A DNA stretch of 64,000 bases from the NCBI RefSeq assembly GCF_016651435.1, contig NZ_JAEPRJ010000001.1, positions 1,364,001 through 1,428,000 of the forward strand, written 5' to 3'. Of the stretch, positions 8,592-17,905 are shown piece after piece. A program made the translations under genes and the position numbers. The stretch is from Catonella massiliensis (GTDB taxonomy: Bacteria; Bacillota; Clostridia; Lachnospirales; Lachnospiraceae). How positions within the stretch are numbered: position 1 is the stretch's first letter; each line of letters begins with the position of its first letter. The notes beneath the pieces are model-generated. The model made no database searches and had not been told where the DNA came from. It was given only the letters and a program-made list of their open reading frames with translations.

Positions 8592-9533
8592 CTACTGTCT
8601 GAGATTTGGGTCAAGTGCATCTCTCAAACCATCACCTAATAAAGTAAATGCCAGCATTGTAAGTCCTATCAAGAGAGCAGGAAAAATCAGCTGATACGGA
8701 TAAAATTGAAATACCTGCTGTGCTGAAGCTGCCATGGCACCCCAAGATGTATTTGGTGCCTGGACTCCAAGGCCGAGATAACTTAAAAACGCTTCTCCAA
8801 AAATATATCCCGGTATATCAAAAGAGATTGATACAAGTATTACATTAATCGTATTAGGTATCAAATGCCTTACTACAATATCACTCTTGCTTACACCCAG
8901 TACATCTGCAGCCATTATAAAATCTTTTCTCTTTAGCGACAGTATCTGTCCTCTTACAAGTCTGGCCAACCCACACCAACCTGTAATTGTCATTGCCAGT
9001 ATAAGTGTTCCAAGCCCGTTTGACTTTAATACGAGTCTAAGAACGATTACGAGAAGAAGGTACGGTATTGATGATAAAATTTCTACGATTCTCATCATAA
9101 CCACATCAACTTTACCACCTGCATAAGCAGAAACTGCTCCATAAATACTTCCAATAACAGTACTTATAAGTGCTCCTACTATACCAATAAAAATCGAGAT
9201 TCTTCCACCCTTCCAAAGTCTTGTGAATAAATCTCTACCTATCTCATCTGTTCCAAACCAAAACTTTGCGCTAGGAAACTGATTAGGCTCTCCAACTGCT
9301 TCTTTGAACGAATACCCGCTAATAATAGGTCCAATTATAACCATAACAGTAAGTAATATTAAAATCACAAATGCAACCATTGCGGCCTTATTTGCCCGAA
9401 ATCTTCTCCAAGCATCTGACCAATATGTAACTACAGGTCTGGCTATGAATTCTGAAGATTTGTTATCTGCTCCAATAAGTTTGAATTTACTACTGTCAAT
9501 TTCTTCATATCGTACTTTATCTCTACTATCCAT
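8592..9533 (-). CDS. oppC: oligopeptide ABC transporter permease (OppC-like)
   Basis: This 313-residue membrane subunit has a cytoplasmic N-terminus (about 50 residues), a first membrane helix near residues 50-72, and five more predicted helices. The EAA-like loop (GVSKSDIVVRHLIPN) that contacts the ATPases is present. A soluble loop with FGTDEIGRDLFTRLWKGGR is a hallmark of OppC/DppC proteins. It partners OppB to form the channel. Genes are arranged oppB, then a nine-base gap, then oppC. Confidence 0.92.
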   Translation of the reverse strand: MDSRDKVRYEEIDSSKFKLIGADNKSSEFIARPVVTYWSDAWRRFRANKAAMVAFVILILLTVMVIIGPIISGYSFKEAVGEPNQFPSAKFWFGTDEIGRDLFTRLWKGGRISIFIGIVGALISTVIGSIYGAVSAYAGGKVDVVMMRIVEILSSIPYLLLVIVLRLVLKSNGLGTLILAMTITGWCGLARLVRGQILSLKRKDFIMAADVLGVSKSDIVVRHLIPNTINVILVSISFDIPGYIFGEAFLSYLGLGVQAPNTSWGAMAASAQQVFQFYPYQLIFPALLIGLTMLAFTLLGDGLRDALDPNLRQ

Positions 9534-9542
9534 AAGTTCTCC

Positions 9543-10487
9543 CTAGTCCTCCAGTTTAATCCTAGGATCTGCAACCCCATAAAGAATGTCAACCATCAAT
9601 TGTGATACTAGGAAAAGTACTGCATAAAAGATTGTTGTTCCTATTATCATTGGATAATCTCTTGCAGTAATTGAATCTACAAAGTACTTACCTAATCCCG
9701 GTATACTAAACATCCCTTCAATAATAAATGATCCGGTAAAAATACCTACAATCTGAGGACCGATTATGGTAATTATAGGAAGTGCTGCATTTCTAAAAAC
9801 ATGCTTTCTAATTATATTAAATTTTGATACACCTTTAGCCCTTGCAGTAAGGATATAATCCTCACTTAAAACTTCTAAAACATTACTTCTCATGTATCTT
9901 GCATAAGTTGCAATTGATCCAAAACACATTGCAAGTGCAGGCAAAACCGAGTATTTAAAATCTTTCCCAAATCCCATATGTTTCCACCCACTTGTAGGAA
10001 ACCACTTTAGTTCAACCGCAAAAAACAACTGCAACAATGAACCCATTATAAAAACAGGAATTGTAATACCTAAAATTGCTATTATGCTTATTACATAATC
10101 AGGCCACTTCCCTCTGTTTAATGCCGCAGTTATACCAAGGATGATACCAATCAAAATTCCAACAAGCATAGCCTGGGCACCAACTCTACCCGACACAGGC
10201 GCAGTCTTGGCAATTGTCTTGCCCACTTCTCGTCCAGGATATTTATATGATGAGCCAAAATCTCCCTTTGTGAGAATATTCTTCATAAAAATTGCATATT
10301 GCTCTATGACCGGTTTATCAAGTCCATATTTTACTCTATAGTTTTCAAGAGTCTGCTTAGGCAGAGTCTTGCCTGCAGCTGAGAGAGGGTCCCCTTCTGC
10401 ACCATGCATAAGAAAAAATGTGGCAGTAATAATAATAAACAAGGTAAGTACCATATATAAAAATCTTTTAACTATGAATTTTAACAT
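9543..10487 (-). CDS. oppB: oligopeptide ABC transporter permease (OppB-like)
   Basis: This 314-residue membrane subunit begins with a helix directly after a short basic tip (MLKFIVKRFLYM). An extracellular loop with YGLDKPVIEQYAIFMKN follows, and then five further helices. The ATPase-contact loop reads TARAKGVSKFNIIRKHVFRN. All features match OppB/DppB. It is the first permease gene and lies 62 bases after oppA, a common gap that lets the binding protein be made in excess. Confidence 0.92.
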   Translation of the reverse strand: MLKFIVKRFLYMVLTLFIIITATFFLMHGAEGDPLSAAGKTLPKQTLENYRVKYGLDKPVIEQYAIFMKNILTKGDFGSSYKYPGREVGKTIAKTAPVSGRVGAQAMLVGILIGIILGITAALNRGKWPDYVISIIAILGITIPVFIMGSLLQLFFAVELKWFPTSGWKHMGFGKDFKYSVLPALAMCFGSIATYARYMRSNVLEVLSEDYILTARAKGVSKFNIIRKHVFRNAALPIITIIGPQIVGIFTGSFIIEGMFSIPGLGKYFVDSITARDYPMIIGTTIFYAVLFLVSQLMVDILYGVADPRIKLED

Positions 10488-10549
10488 ATTTCCCCTTGAA
10501 GCAGGCAGTAAGATTAAATCTTACCGCCTGCCATTATTAAATATAAATG

Positions 10550-12301
10550 TTAAGGTCTACCAACTGTATATCTTGGTTTATATCCTGTAGAAGTAAACTG
10601 GTTCAGTGTAACATTTCTCATATAGTCATTCCAATACATTGTGGATTCACCGTTGATGATAGGAATTACAACTGCCTCATCCATAAGAAGCTCCTCAGCT
10701 TCCTTGTATAACTCAGCAGCCTTTGACATATCACTTGCTTCAGAAGCATCTTTAATGAGATTGTCATACTTTTCATTCTTCCAACCAGTATTTACAGCCT
10801 CTGCATTTGATGTAAAGAGTGCAAGCATCGCACTTGGATCATCATAATCAGCCGTCCAAGCCAGATAAGCTAACTGGTAGTCTCCCTTATTAACCTTACC
10901 TGAAAGTATTGGCCATTCCATCTGCTCTATTTTAAGGTTGATTCCAAGCACTTTTGAATAACATTCCTGTATGTATTCACCAAAGGATTTAAGACGAGGA
11001 TTACTTACACAAATAAAATTAATTTCTACCTTAGATGGATCTTCGCCCAAGCCAAGTTCCTTCATTCCCTCGATGAAGAGTTTCTTAGGATCAGGATTTG
11101 CCTCTGCAACCTTCTTCACAGGTTCTCCTGCAAACTCTCTATAGTTTACATCACCACAACTTATACAACCTGGAACCCAATGAAGAGCTTCGATATTCTT
11201 ACCCTTAAAGAAAGTTTCATTGAATCCCTTTCTATCTAGGGCAATTAAAAGAGCCTGCCTGATTTTTTTATTGGAAAGAAGTTTATCCTTGTGATTAATA
11301 GTCATATAATCTACAGAAGGAAGAAGAATCTTTGCACTTTTTGTATTCTCCCTATTGTTAAATTTTTCTCTCCACTCCTCAAGAGAGGTAGAAACCACAT
11401 CAATTTCACCTGTCTGGAAGGCATTCATAACTGTATTAACATCAGACATTACTCTAATATTGACAGTATCATTCATTACATTTTCTTTATCCCAATAGGT
11501 ATCACTCTTTTCAAGAGTTAGGTTAGAATTGTGGTTCCATTCTGTGAGCTTATATGGACCACACCCCATAACTGTATCTGCCTCTGCACCGAAGGTCTCG
11601 CCATACTGTTCTACAATGTCCTTTCTTTGAGGGAACATTATTCTGAATGGAAGAAGTTTCATAAAGTATGAAGTAGGTGCTTCAAGGGTAATTTCAAGGG
11701 TTTTATCATCTATAGCCTTAACTCCAAGCTCATCTACCCCTGCTTTCCCCGAATTTACCTTGCTAAAGTTCTTTATAGGAGCAAGCAAAAATCCCTGCTC
11801 TGCAGCAGTATTGGGATCTGCCGCTCTCTTTATACCATATTCATAATCTTTAGCCGTCAGTGCCTGTCCGTCTTCCCAAGTCATTCCGTCACGAATCGTA
11901 AAAGTATAAACTGTTTTATCATCTGATACCTTATATTCACTCGCACCAGCAGGAATAAGCTCTGTCATTCCATCAGGCTTTTCTGACAATCTGAGTAAAG
12001 GCTCATATATTCCATTTACAATAACATTGCCATATATGTCTGAACCTTTCTGTGCATCAATAGATGCAGGATCAGCATTTACAAATGCATTGATATACTG
12101 TTCCGCATCTTTCTCTTCGCCTTCAACCGAAGCTGACGCATTTCCTGCACTCGCAGAGCTGCTTACCAAAGAATTCTTCGCTGTACTTGTTACCGTCCCG
12201 GAGGCTGAGTCATTTTTAGATGCTCCTCCACCACAGGCAGTAATTGATAGAATCATCGTTACAGCCAAAATACCTGATAGAAATACTTTTCTTTTTCTCA
12301 T
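10550..12301 (-). CDS. oppA: oligopeptide-binding lipoprotein (OppA-like, solute-binding protein family 5)
   Basis: This 583-residue lipoprotein captures peptides outside the cell and hands them to OppBC. The signal peptide ends in a clear lipobox (LSITAC), so Cys23 would be lipid-modified. A low-complexity Ser/Ala linker follows. The family-5 motif is seen near GIYEPLLRL, and the binding domain contains TFTIRDGMTWEDGQALTAKD. The length is typical of OppA. A TTTACT-17-TATAGT promoter and an AAGGAGGGG ribosome site precede the ATG. The substrate could be oligopeptides of several lengths; specificity is not readable. Confidence 0.92.
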   Translation of the reverse strand: MRKRKVFLSGILAVTMILSITACGGGASKNDSASGTVTSTAKNSLVSSSASAGNASASVEGEEKDAEQYINAFVNADPASIDAQKGSDIYGNVIVNGIYEPLLRLSEKPDGMTELIPAGASEYKVSDDKTVYTFTIRDGMTWEDGQALTAKDYEYGIKRAADPNTAAEQGFLLAPIKNFSKVNSGKAGVDELGVKAIDDKTLEITLEAPTSYFMKLLPFRIMFPQRKDIVEQYGETFGAEADTVMGCGPYKLTEWNHNSNLTLEKSDTYWDKENVMNDTVNIRVMSDVNTVMNAFQTGEIDVVSTSLEEWREKFNNRENTKSAKILLPSVDYMTINHKDKLLSNKKIRQALLIALDRKGFNETFFKGKNIEALHWVPGCISCGDVNYREFAGEPVKKVAEANPDPKKLFIEGMKELGLGEDPSKVEINFICVSNPRLKSFGEYIQECYSKVLGINLKIEQMEWPILSGKVNKGDYQLAYLAWTADYDDPSAMLALFTSNAEAVNTGWKNEKYDNLIKDASEASDMSKAAELYKEAEELLMDEAVVIPIINGESTMYWNDYMRNVTLNQFTSTGYKPRYTVGRP

Positions 12302-12342
12302 GTTACCCCTCCTTATTAGTTATATAATATTTTTTCATACTT

Positions 12343-12371
12343 ACTATAACAAAATTTTTCGGAAAAGTAAA
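12343..12371 (-). promoter_or_regulatory. promoter of oppABCDF
   Basis: Minus-strand TTTACT (12366-12371) and TATAGT (12343-12348) are 17 bases apart, 42 bases before the oppA ATG. The 12302-12604 gap holds this promoter and the terminator at 12455-12488. No convincing gene is seen in it. Confidence 0.55.
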
Positions 12372-12454
12372 CAAATATTTGTAATTATTTTAAATTTTTT
12401 TAGGTAATTTTATTTAACGCTTAAAAACTTTAAACCGATAAAGCGCATAAAAGT

Positions 12455-12488
12455 AAAATAATAAGGCACAAAATAATGCCTTATTATT
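12455..12488 (-). terminator. terminator downstream of the YitT-family gene
   Basis: A perfect 12-bp stem (AATAATAAGGCA with its complement) and an 8-base loop are followed on the minus strand by a T-rich stretch. It lies about 120 bases after the stop of the YitT gene and upstream of the oppA promoter. Confidence 0.5.
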
Positions 12489-12604
12489 AATAAAGTACAA
12501 ATAATTAGATTGTCGATTAAATTGATATTCTTGCAATATAACGAGAGTATCAATAGTAGTTATTACAACAGAATACCGGACATCACAACAGCATTTACTC
12601 TTAC

Positions 12605-13453
12605 CTAGCACTTAGGCTTATACATAACCTCATTGATTGTAGATACTGTTACAAAGGCATCTGGATCTGTTCTTCTTATAAACTGCATAAGCACACCATA
12701 TTCTCTCTTGTTTACAATAGCGACAACTTCTTCGTGTTCTTCGTTGTTATAGGCTCCGATTACCTTGTAAAGGGTGGCTCCACTATGCATATTTTTAAGG
12801 ATGTATTTTTTAATCTCCTCATTCTTGCGTGAAAGAATACAGACCTTCTTCTTGATATTGGTACCAAAAAGGAAGTAATCAAGTATGATCCCATTTAAAT
12901 AGGTTCCAAGCACACTAAGCACAACTGTTTTCGTATCATAAGCAAAAATAGCGGAGAGCGAAACTAACATCCCTGCTATAGACATTGCCTTGCCCTTGTC
13001 TATATGAAGATATTTATTCAGTATTTTGACAATGATGTCAAGTCCACCGGATGAAGCATTATGGTTAAATAACAGACTTAACCCTATACTAACGATAAAG
13101 ATATAGCAAATCATATCCAAGAACGGATCACCTGTGAGACCGTTGTACTTCGGGAAGAGTTTTTCAAAAATACCTACAAATATAGGCAGTATGACCGAAG
13201 TATATACAGTTTTTCCACCAAACTCTCTGCCTACAAATATAAAGCCTATAATAAGCAATCCCACATTAAATATCAAACTTATAGTTGCCACACTTAAAGG
13301 AATAAACTTTTGCAACACTACAGCAAGACCTGCTATACTTGCTATAGCAAGATTGTTAGGCATCATAAAGAAGAATACGGCTACAGCCACTATAAAAGTA
13401 GCAAAGGTGATAACCGCCATATCCCGAATATAACAGCGAAGTTTACTTTTCAT
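12605..13453 (-). CDS. YitT family membrane protein (DUF161 + DUF2179)
   Basis: This protein of about 282 residues has five or six hydrophobic helices in its first 190 residues (YitT_membrane/DUF161). A C-terminal soluble domain of the DUF2179 type follows, seen as VCILSRKNEEIKKYIL and a final PDAFVTVSTINEVMY. The DUF2179 domain resembles PII-like ligand-binding folds. The family's physiological role is unknown, although transport or sensing is often assumed. Two ATGs lie two codons apart. GGGGG directly abuts the first but sits six bases from the second, so 13453 is preferred. The gene appears monocistronic. Confidence 0.85.
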   Translation of the reverse strand: MKSKLRCYIRDMAVITFATFIVAVAVFFFMMPNNLAIASIAGLAVVLQKFIPLSVATISLIFNVGLLIIGFIFVGREFGGKTVYTSVILPIFVGIFEKLFPKYNGLTGDPFLDMICYIFIVSIGLSLLFNHNASSGGLDIIVKILNKYLHIDKGKAMSIAGMLVSLSAIFAYDTKTVVLSVLGTYLNGIILDYFLFGTNIKKKVCILSRKNEEIKKYILKNMHSGATLYKVIGAYNNEEHEEVVAIVNKREYGVLMQFIRRTDPDAFVTVSTINEVMYKPKC

Positions 13454-13532
13454 ATTCATCCCCCAAAACTTACAAAATTCTTAGATATTATATCATAATT
13501 TTGTTGATTTTGCCAGTACATAAGTATAGATA

Positions 13533-14825
13533 TTACTTTCTTAAAACACCTGATTCAAGCAGACCTTTTTCAAATATTTTCTGTAAACTCATCATTATTC
13601 CAAACTTGGCATGGTTAAATGTAAGTCCTCCCTGAAAGTACGCCGCATAAGGCTCTCTCATGGGGCCGTCAGCAGAGAGTTCTATGGATGAGCCCTGTAC
13701 AAAGGCACCGGCAGCCATTATAACCTGGTCATTATATCCCGGCATATCCCAAGGCTCAGGAGTTACGAAGCTGTCTACAGGTGCAGCCGCCTGAATTCCC
13801 TCACAAAAGGCTTTAAGTCGTTCTCCTGACTTAAGGGAAACTGCCTGAATTATATCATATCTGTCTTCTTTGCTATCCGGTAGCACATCAAATCCTAAGC
13901 TTTCATATACATTTGCAGCAAATATCGCTCCCTTAACAGCTCCTGCCGTAACTGTAGGCGCCATAAAAAGCCCCTGGAAAAGCGCCTGATTAAGACCTAG
14001 CGAAGCCCCTATCTCCTTCCCAAGCCCCGGGCAGGACATACGGTAGGACGCCATATCCACATACTTTTCTTTTCCTGCTATATAGCCTCCAATCGGTGCA
14101 AGACCTCCCCCGGGATTCTTGATAAGAGAGCCTACAACCATATCAGCACCTACATCAGATGGCTCAAACTCTTCAACAAACTCTCCGTAGCAGTTATCAA
14201 CCATACAGATAATCTCAGGCTTAATCTTCTTTATAAAGCTGATGAGCTCCCCTATTTTTTCAACTGAAAATGTAGGTCTAACTGCATAGCCTTTTGAACG
14301 TTGAATAGTAACAAGCTTTGTCTTATCACTTATTGCAGCCTTTATTCCCTCGTAGTCAAAAGAAAAATCAGGTAACAAATCAACCTGTGCATAGGTTACT
14401 CCATATTCAGCCAGAGAACCGGCTGTAGGAGTTATTCCTATCACTCCGTCAAGAGTATCATAGGGTTTTCCTACAGGAGAAAGCACCTCATCTCCGGGCC
14501 TTAAATTGCCAAAGAGAGCAACTGTAAGGGCATGTGTTCCACATAGTATAGCCGGTCGTACAAGGGCAGCCTCTGTGTGAAATACATCAGCATACACTCC
14601 TTCCAGGGTATCTCTTCCAAGGTCATTGTAGCCATAGCCGCTGCTTGCTGCAAAATGAATGTCAGAAACCTTATTCTTCTGCATGGCTTTAAGTACCTTA
14701 AGCTGGTTTATTTCCGCAATTTCATCTACCCTCTTAAATCTATCTTCAAGGCTTTGGCATATTTTTTCACAGTAGTCAAATACCTCTTCACTGATTCCCA
14801 TTTCCCGATATTGTTCTTTTAACAT
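13533..14825 (-). CDS. methionine gamma-lyase family / 'aluminium resistance' protein (YnbB-like PLP enzyme)
   Basis: This 430-residue fold-type I PLP enzyme belongs to the family annotated as aluminium resistance protein (B. subtilis YnbB). The N-terminal region has the family block IHFAASSGYGYNDLGRD. CGTHALTVALFGNLRPGDE marks the cofactor phosphate region. MVDNCYGEF holds the aspartate that contacts the pyridine nitrogen. GSLIKNPGGG contains the likely Schiff-base lysine. The true reaction is unproven; relatives act on sulfur amino acids. It is about 100 bases downstream of mtaB on the same strand, and may share its transcript. Confidence 0.88.
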   Translation of the reverse strand: MLKEQYREMGISEEVFDYCEKICQSLEDRFKRVDEIAEINQLKVLKAMQKNKVSDIHFAASSGYGYNDLGRDTLEGVYADVFHTEAALVRPAILCGTHALTVALFGNLRPGDEVLSPVGKPYDTLDGVIGITPTAGSLAEYGVTYAQVDLLPDFSFDYEGIKAAISDKTKLVTIQRSKGYAVRPTFSVEKIGELISFIKKIKPEIICMVDNCYGEFVEEFEPSDVGADMVVGSLIKNPGGGLAPIGGYIAGKEKYVDMASYRMSCPGLGKEIGASLGLNQALFQGLFMAPTVTAGAVKGAIFAANVYESLGFDVLPDSKEDRYDIIQAVSLKSGERLKAFCEGIQAAAPVDSFVTPEPWDMPGYNDQVIMAAGAFVQGSSIELSADGPMREPYAAYFQGGLTFNHAKFGIMMSLQKIFEKGLLESGVLRK

Positions 14826-14905
14826 CTACATCCTCTTTCTATGTTACATTGTTCAAAATTTTAGACATCTGACTTTGGCACGCCCTCTTTTGAAATAACA
14901 ACACC

Positions 14906-14926
14906 AAGAGCCATTTTAATGCTCTT
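14906..14926 (-). terminator. weak hairpin after mtaB
   Basis: AAGAGC and GCTCTT form a 6-bp stem that overlaps the mtaB stop codon. It is followed on the minus strand by TTGGTGTTGTT. The stem is short, so it may only attenuate read-through into the downstream lyase gene. Confidence 0.25.
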
Positions 14927-16301
14927 ACAATATCTTTGCAATCATCATATTGCTAAGAGCCTTGTCAGAAGCATCAGACGCCATCAGTTCCTTAACCCCG
15001 ATAAATTCCTTATCAGCATCTTCCCTGCCTTTTAACATAAACTTTGGTACAGCAACCTCTATATATCTGTCAGTATGCCCTAAGATATAATCTTCCCTGC
15101 CTTTAATTTCTTCTTCAAGTAAAACTCTTTCAGAATCACCATTTAAGCTCTCAAGATACTCCTTTGCCACTTCTTCACAGATGGCTATGAGCCTGTCTTC
15201 TCTTTTCTTTTTAATCTCAGGCGCAACCTGTTCACTCATTTTAGCAGCATAGGTGCCATCTCTCTTGGAATAAGGAAAGACATGTACCTTGAGAAAGCCT
15301 ACTTTCTTCACAAAGGCAGCAGTTTCCTCAAATTCCTCATCACTTTCTCCAGGGAAACCAACAATTATATCTGTTGTAATCCCCGGCCTGTCATAGTATT
15401 TTTTAAGAAGATTAACTGAGGCAAGATATTCCTCCGCTGAGTAATGCCTGTTCATCCTCTTTAGCACCGTTGTGGACCCACTTTGAAGCGATAGGTGAAA
15501 ATGAGGGCATACCTTCTTAAGCTTAACAAGACCTTCTAAGAACTCCTCTGTGATAAGCCTAGGCTCCACAGAACCTAAGCGTATTCTAAAATCACCCTCT
15601 ACCTCATTTAGCTTAGTAAGGAGTTCCAGCATCCTGCTTTCTCCGTCTATATCCCTGCCGTAAGAGCCTATGTGGATGCCGGTAAGCACCATCTCTTTAT
15701 AGCCCGCCCTTGCCAGTCTTTCAGTCTCTTCGATGATACTTTCCATATCCCTGCTTCTGATACGGCCTCTCACAAATGGAATGATACAATAAGTACAGAA
15801 TTGATCACAGCCATCCTGTATCTTTAGATTTGCCCTGGTTTTGCCACCCGCGGCATTTACTTCACCGCTGTCATAAGACCAGTCCTTGTTTTCTTCTCCT
15901 TCTTTAACTACATTATGCTTAAAATCACGCTCTTTATTGCTTCTTATATATTCCTCAACAAGGTCAAGCACCGAGGACTTTCCCCTTGTTCCCACAAGTA
16001 TATCAACTAAGTCGTCATCCTCAAGCTTAGACTGAGGTGCCTGTACATAACAGCCTACTGCAACCACTACCGCATCAGGATTAAGCTTTTTTGCCCTGTG
16101 TAACATCTGTCTGGATTTTCTATCTGCGATATTGGTAACAGTACAGGTATTTACAATATATATATCAGCGGCTTCGTTGAATTGTCTAATTTCATAACCC
16201 GCATTCTTGAACATTTCTTTAATTGACTCGGTTTCATAGGCATTAACCTTGCATCCAAGGCTCAAAAATGCTACGGATTTTAAAATATCGTTGTTTTTCA
16301 C
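14925..16301 (-). CDS. mtaB: tRNA t6A37 methylthiotransferase MtaB
   Basis: This 458-residue radical SAM enzyme adds a methylthio group to N6-threonylcarbamoyl-adenosine 37 of tRNAs that read ANN codons. It has the UPF0004 domain (LGCKVNAYE, VNTCTVTN, VGCY) with three cysteines for the auxiliary cluster. The radical SAM motif CDQFCTYCIIPFVRGR follows near residue 155, and a C-terminal TRAM-like region closes the protein. The LGCKVN opening separates MtaB from MiaB and RimO. The start is GTG at 16299-16301, with AGGAA some 11 bases upstream. It is divergent from the HPr-like gene. Confidence 0.92.
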   Translation of the reverse strand: MKNNDILKSVAFLSLGCKVNAYETESIKEMFKNAGYEIRQFNEAADIYIVNTCTVTNIADRKSRQMLHRAKKLNPDAVVVAVGCYVQAPQSKLEDDDLVDILVGTRGKSSVLDLVEEYIRSNKERDFKHNVVKEGEENKDWSYDSGEVNAAGGKTRANLKIQDGCDQFCTYCIIPFVRGRIRSRDMESIIEETERLARAGYKEMVLTGIHIGSYGRDIDGESRMLELLTKLNEVEGDFRIRLGSVEPRLITEEFLEGLVKLKKVCPHFHLSLQSGSTTVLKRMNRHYSAEEYLASVNLLKKYYDRPGITTDIIVGFPGESDEEFEETAAFVKKVGFLKVHVFPYSKRDGTYAAKMSEQVAPEIKKKREDRLIAICEEVAKEYLESLNGDSERVLLEEEIKGREDYILGHTDRYIEVAVPKFMLKGREDADKEFIGVKELMASDASDKALSNMMIAKIL

Positions 16302-16335
16302 AGTTTTTAAATTTCCTTTTTATTTAATATGCATA

Positions 16336-16364
16336 TTGACTTTTTGTTCTCTAAACCTTATCAT
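16336..16364 (+). promoter_or_regulatory. promoter of the HPr-like gene
   Basis: TTGACT (16336-16341) and TATCAT (16359-16364) are 17 bases apart, followed by AAGGAGGAGG just before the ATG at 16410. Confidence 0.6.
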
Positions 16365-16409
16365 TTAGTTGTATGTAGCAATTAATTTCAACAAGGAGGA
16401 GGATTAAAA

Positions 16410-16643
16410 ATGAAGTCAGTTAAGATTTCTTTAAATTCCATCGATAAGGTAAAGGCATTTGTTAACGAGGTAACAAAGTTTGATTCAGATTTTGACCTCG
16501 TTTCAGGAAGATATGTAATTGATGCTAAGTCAATTATGGGTATTTTCAGTCTTGATCTCTCAAAGCCTATTGACCTTAATATCCACAATGATGCTCAGGC
16601 AGACACTATTGTGAATGCACTTAAGCCTTTCATCGTAGAATAA
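16410..16643 (+). CDS. HPr-family protein without the phosphocarrier histidine (Crh-like)
   Basis: This 77-residue protein has the HPr fold pattern and length. The region that should read GLHARPA around His15 is instead SIDKVKAFVNEV, so the PEP-dependent phosphorylation site is absent. The Ser46 region is kept (AKSIMGIFSLDL). This matches Crh, the Bacillus HPr paralogue that is phosphorylated only by HPr kinase and acts with CcpA in carbon catabolite repression. A regulatory role is inferred. It has its own promoter, an excellent ribosome site and its own terminator, and is one of very few plus-strand genes here. A true HPr must be encoded elsewhere. Confidence 0.75.
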   Translation: MKSVKISLNSIDKVKAFVNEVTKFDSDFDLVSGRYVIDAKSIMGIFSLDLSKPIDLNIHNDAQADTIVNALKPFIVE

Positions 16644-16658
16644 TCTGCTAAATCTTTT

Positions 16659-16695
16659 GCCGGCTCTCTTTATGAAAGCCGGCTTTCCTTTTTGT
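16659..16695 (+). terminator. terminator of the HPr-like gene
   Basis: GCCGGCT pairs with AGCCGGC around an 11-base loop, followed by TTTCCTTTTT. It lies 16 bases after the stop codon and between convergent genes. Confidence 0.85.
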
Positions 16696-16699
16696 ATAA

Positions 16700-17905
16700 C
16701 TACTCAACTTCCATAGGCTCACAGTTAATCACTTCTATGCTCTCCATAGTCTTTTTATAAAGTTCCTCTATTACATCATCCAGCTTTTTCTCATCCTTTT
16801 CAATCTTAGAAAGCAAAGGCTTGGTTACAGGATGCTCAGCCACGAATATAGTACAGCAGTCTTCAAACGGTAGAATTGAGGTCTCAAAAGTACCTATTCT
16901 CTGAGAGATATTGATAATATCCTGTTTGTCAAAGCAGATTACAGGGCGGTACACAGGTAGGCTGCATACTGCATTGGTAGACAAAAGGCTCTGCATAGTC
17001 TGACTTGCCACCTGACCTATGCTCTCACCTGTTACCAGTCCGAAGCACTCATCCTTTAAGGCTAAATCCTCAGCAATCTTCATCATATATCTTCTCATTA
17101 TAATCGTAAGTTCATCATGAGGGCATTTCTCATAAATGGCAAGCTGAATATCGGTAAAATTAACCACATAGAGCTTGATGCTTCCTGCATATCTGGCTGT
17201 AAGCCTTGCAAGGTCAACTACTTTTTGCTTAGCCCTCTCACTTGTGTAAGGTGGTGCATGGAAATACACAGCCTCTACCTTAACTCCTCTTCTAGCCATC
17301 ATGTAAGCTGCAACAGGGCTGTCAATTCCTCCCGAAAGCAGGCACATAGCCTTACCTGCTGTGCCAATAGGCAGACCTCCCTCACCCTTTATCGTCTCAG
17401 AGTAAATATATGCCTTATCCCTAAGCTCTATTGTGATGAACTTATCAGGATTCTTCACATCCACAGTAAGCCTGTCTCCGTACTTATCAAGGATGAGTCC
17501 TCCAATATCAGCAGATATTTCCGGAGAAGTCTTTGGCATTTTCTTATTGCTTCTCTTTGCCATTACCTTAAAGGTAAAGCTCTCCGTAGGATAACATTCT
17601 CCAATATAATTAACCACTTCTTCATAAGCCTTATCAAGGTCTGTCGAATCCACTATGTAGATAGGACAGATGTGAAGTACTCCCATTACCCTCTTTAAGG
17701 CATCAAGAGCACCCTCATAGTCAATGCTTCCCTTTCCGGCCTCTACAAAGACTCTGCCAGGCTGCTTATATACCTTGTAGTCACCCTCTATTTTCTTTAA
17801 GGCATTCGCAATCTGTCCTACAAGGGCATCCTCAAATAAATAACGGTTCTTACCCTTTACTCCGATTTCTGCATACTTTATCAAAAAAGCTCTATATTCA
17901 AACAT
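16700..17905 (-). CDS. thiI: tRNA 4-thiouridine synthetase ThiI
   Basis: This 401-residue enzyme activates U8 of tRNA with ATP and inserts sulfur. An N-terminal ferredoxin-like and THUMP region runs to about residue 165. The PP-loop is LLSGGIDSPVAAYMM (about residue 188). A cysteine-containing loop (FEDCCTIFVAEHP) is seen later. No C-terminal rhodanese domain is present, as in Bacillus ThiI, so sulfur must come directly from a dedicated desulfurase. The preceding gene is exactly such a desulfurase and overlaps it by one base, making a functional pair. Confidence 0.93.
   Translation of the reverse strand: MFEYRAFLIKYAEIGVKGKNRYLFEDALVGQIANALKKIEGDYKVYKQPGRVFVEAGKGSIDYEGALDALKRVMGVLHICPIYIVDSTDLDKAYEEVVNYIGECYPTESFTFKVMAKRSNKKMPKTSPEISADIGGLILDKYGDRLTVDVKNPDKFITIELRDKAYIYSETIKGEGGLPIGTAGKAMCLLSGGIDSPVAAYMMARRGVKVEAVYFHAPPYTSERAKQKVVDLARLTARYAGSIKLYVVNFTDIQLAIYEKCPHDELTIIMRRYMMKIAEDLALKDECFGLVTGESIGQVASQTMQSLLSTNAVCSLPVYRPVICFDKQDIINISQRIGTFETSILPFEDCCTIFVAEHPVTKPLLSKIEKDEKKLDDVIEELYKKTMESIEVINCEPMEVE

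Noticed and set aside
12414-12611. 65-residue frame between oppA and the YitT gene
   Set aside because: It spans the YitT terminator hairpin, overlaps the YitT stop, has no family resemblance and no clear ribosome site.
17117-17698. 193-residue plus-strand frame inside thiI
   Set aside because: It is antisense to a well-supported gene, and its composition (many His, Cys, Ser) is that of a shadow frame.
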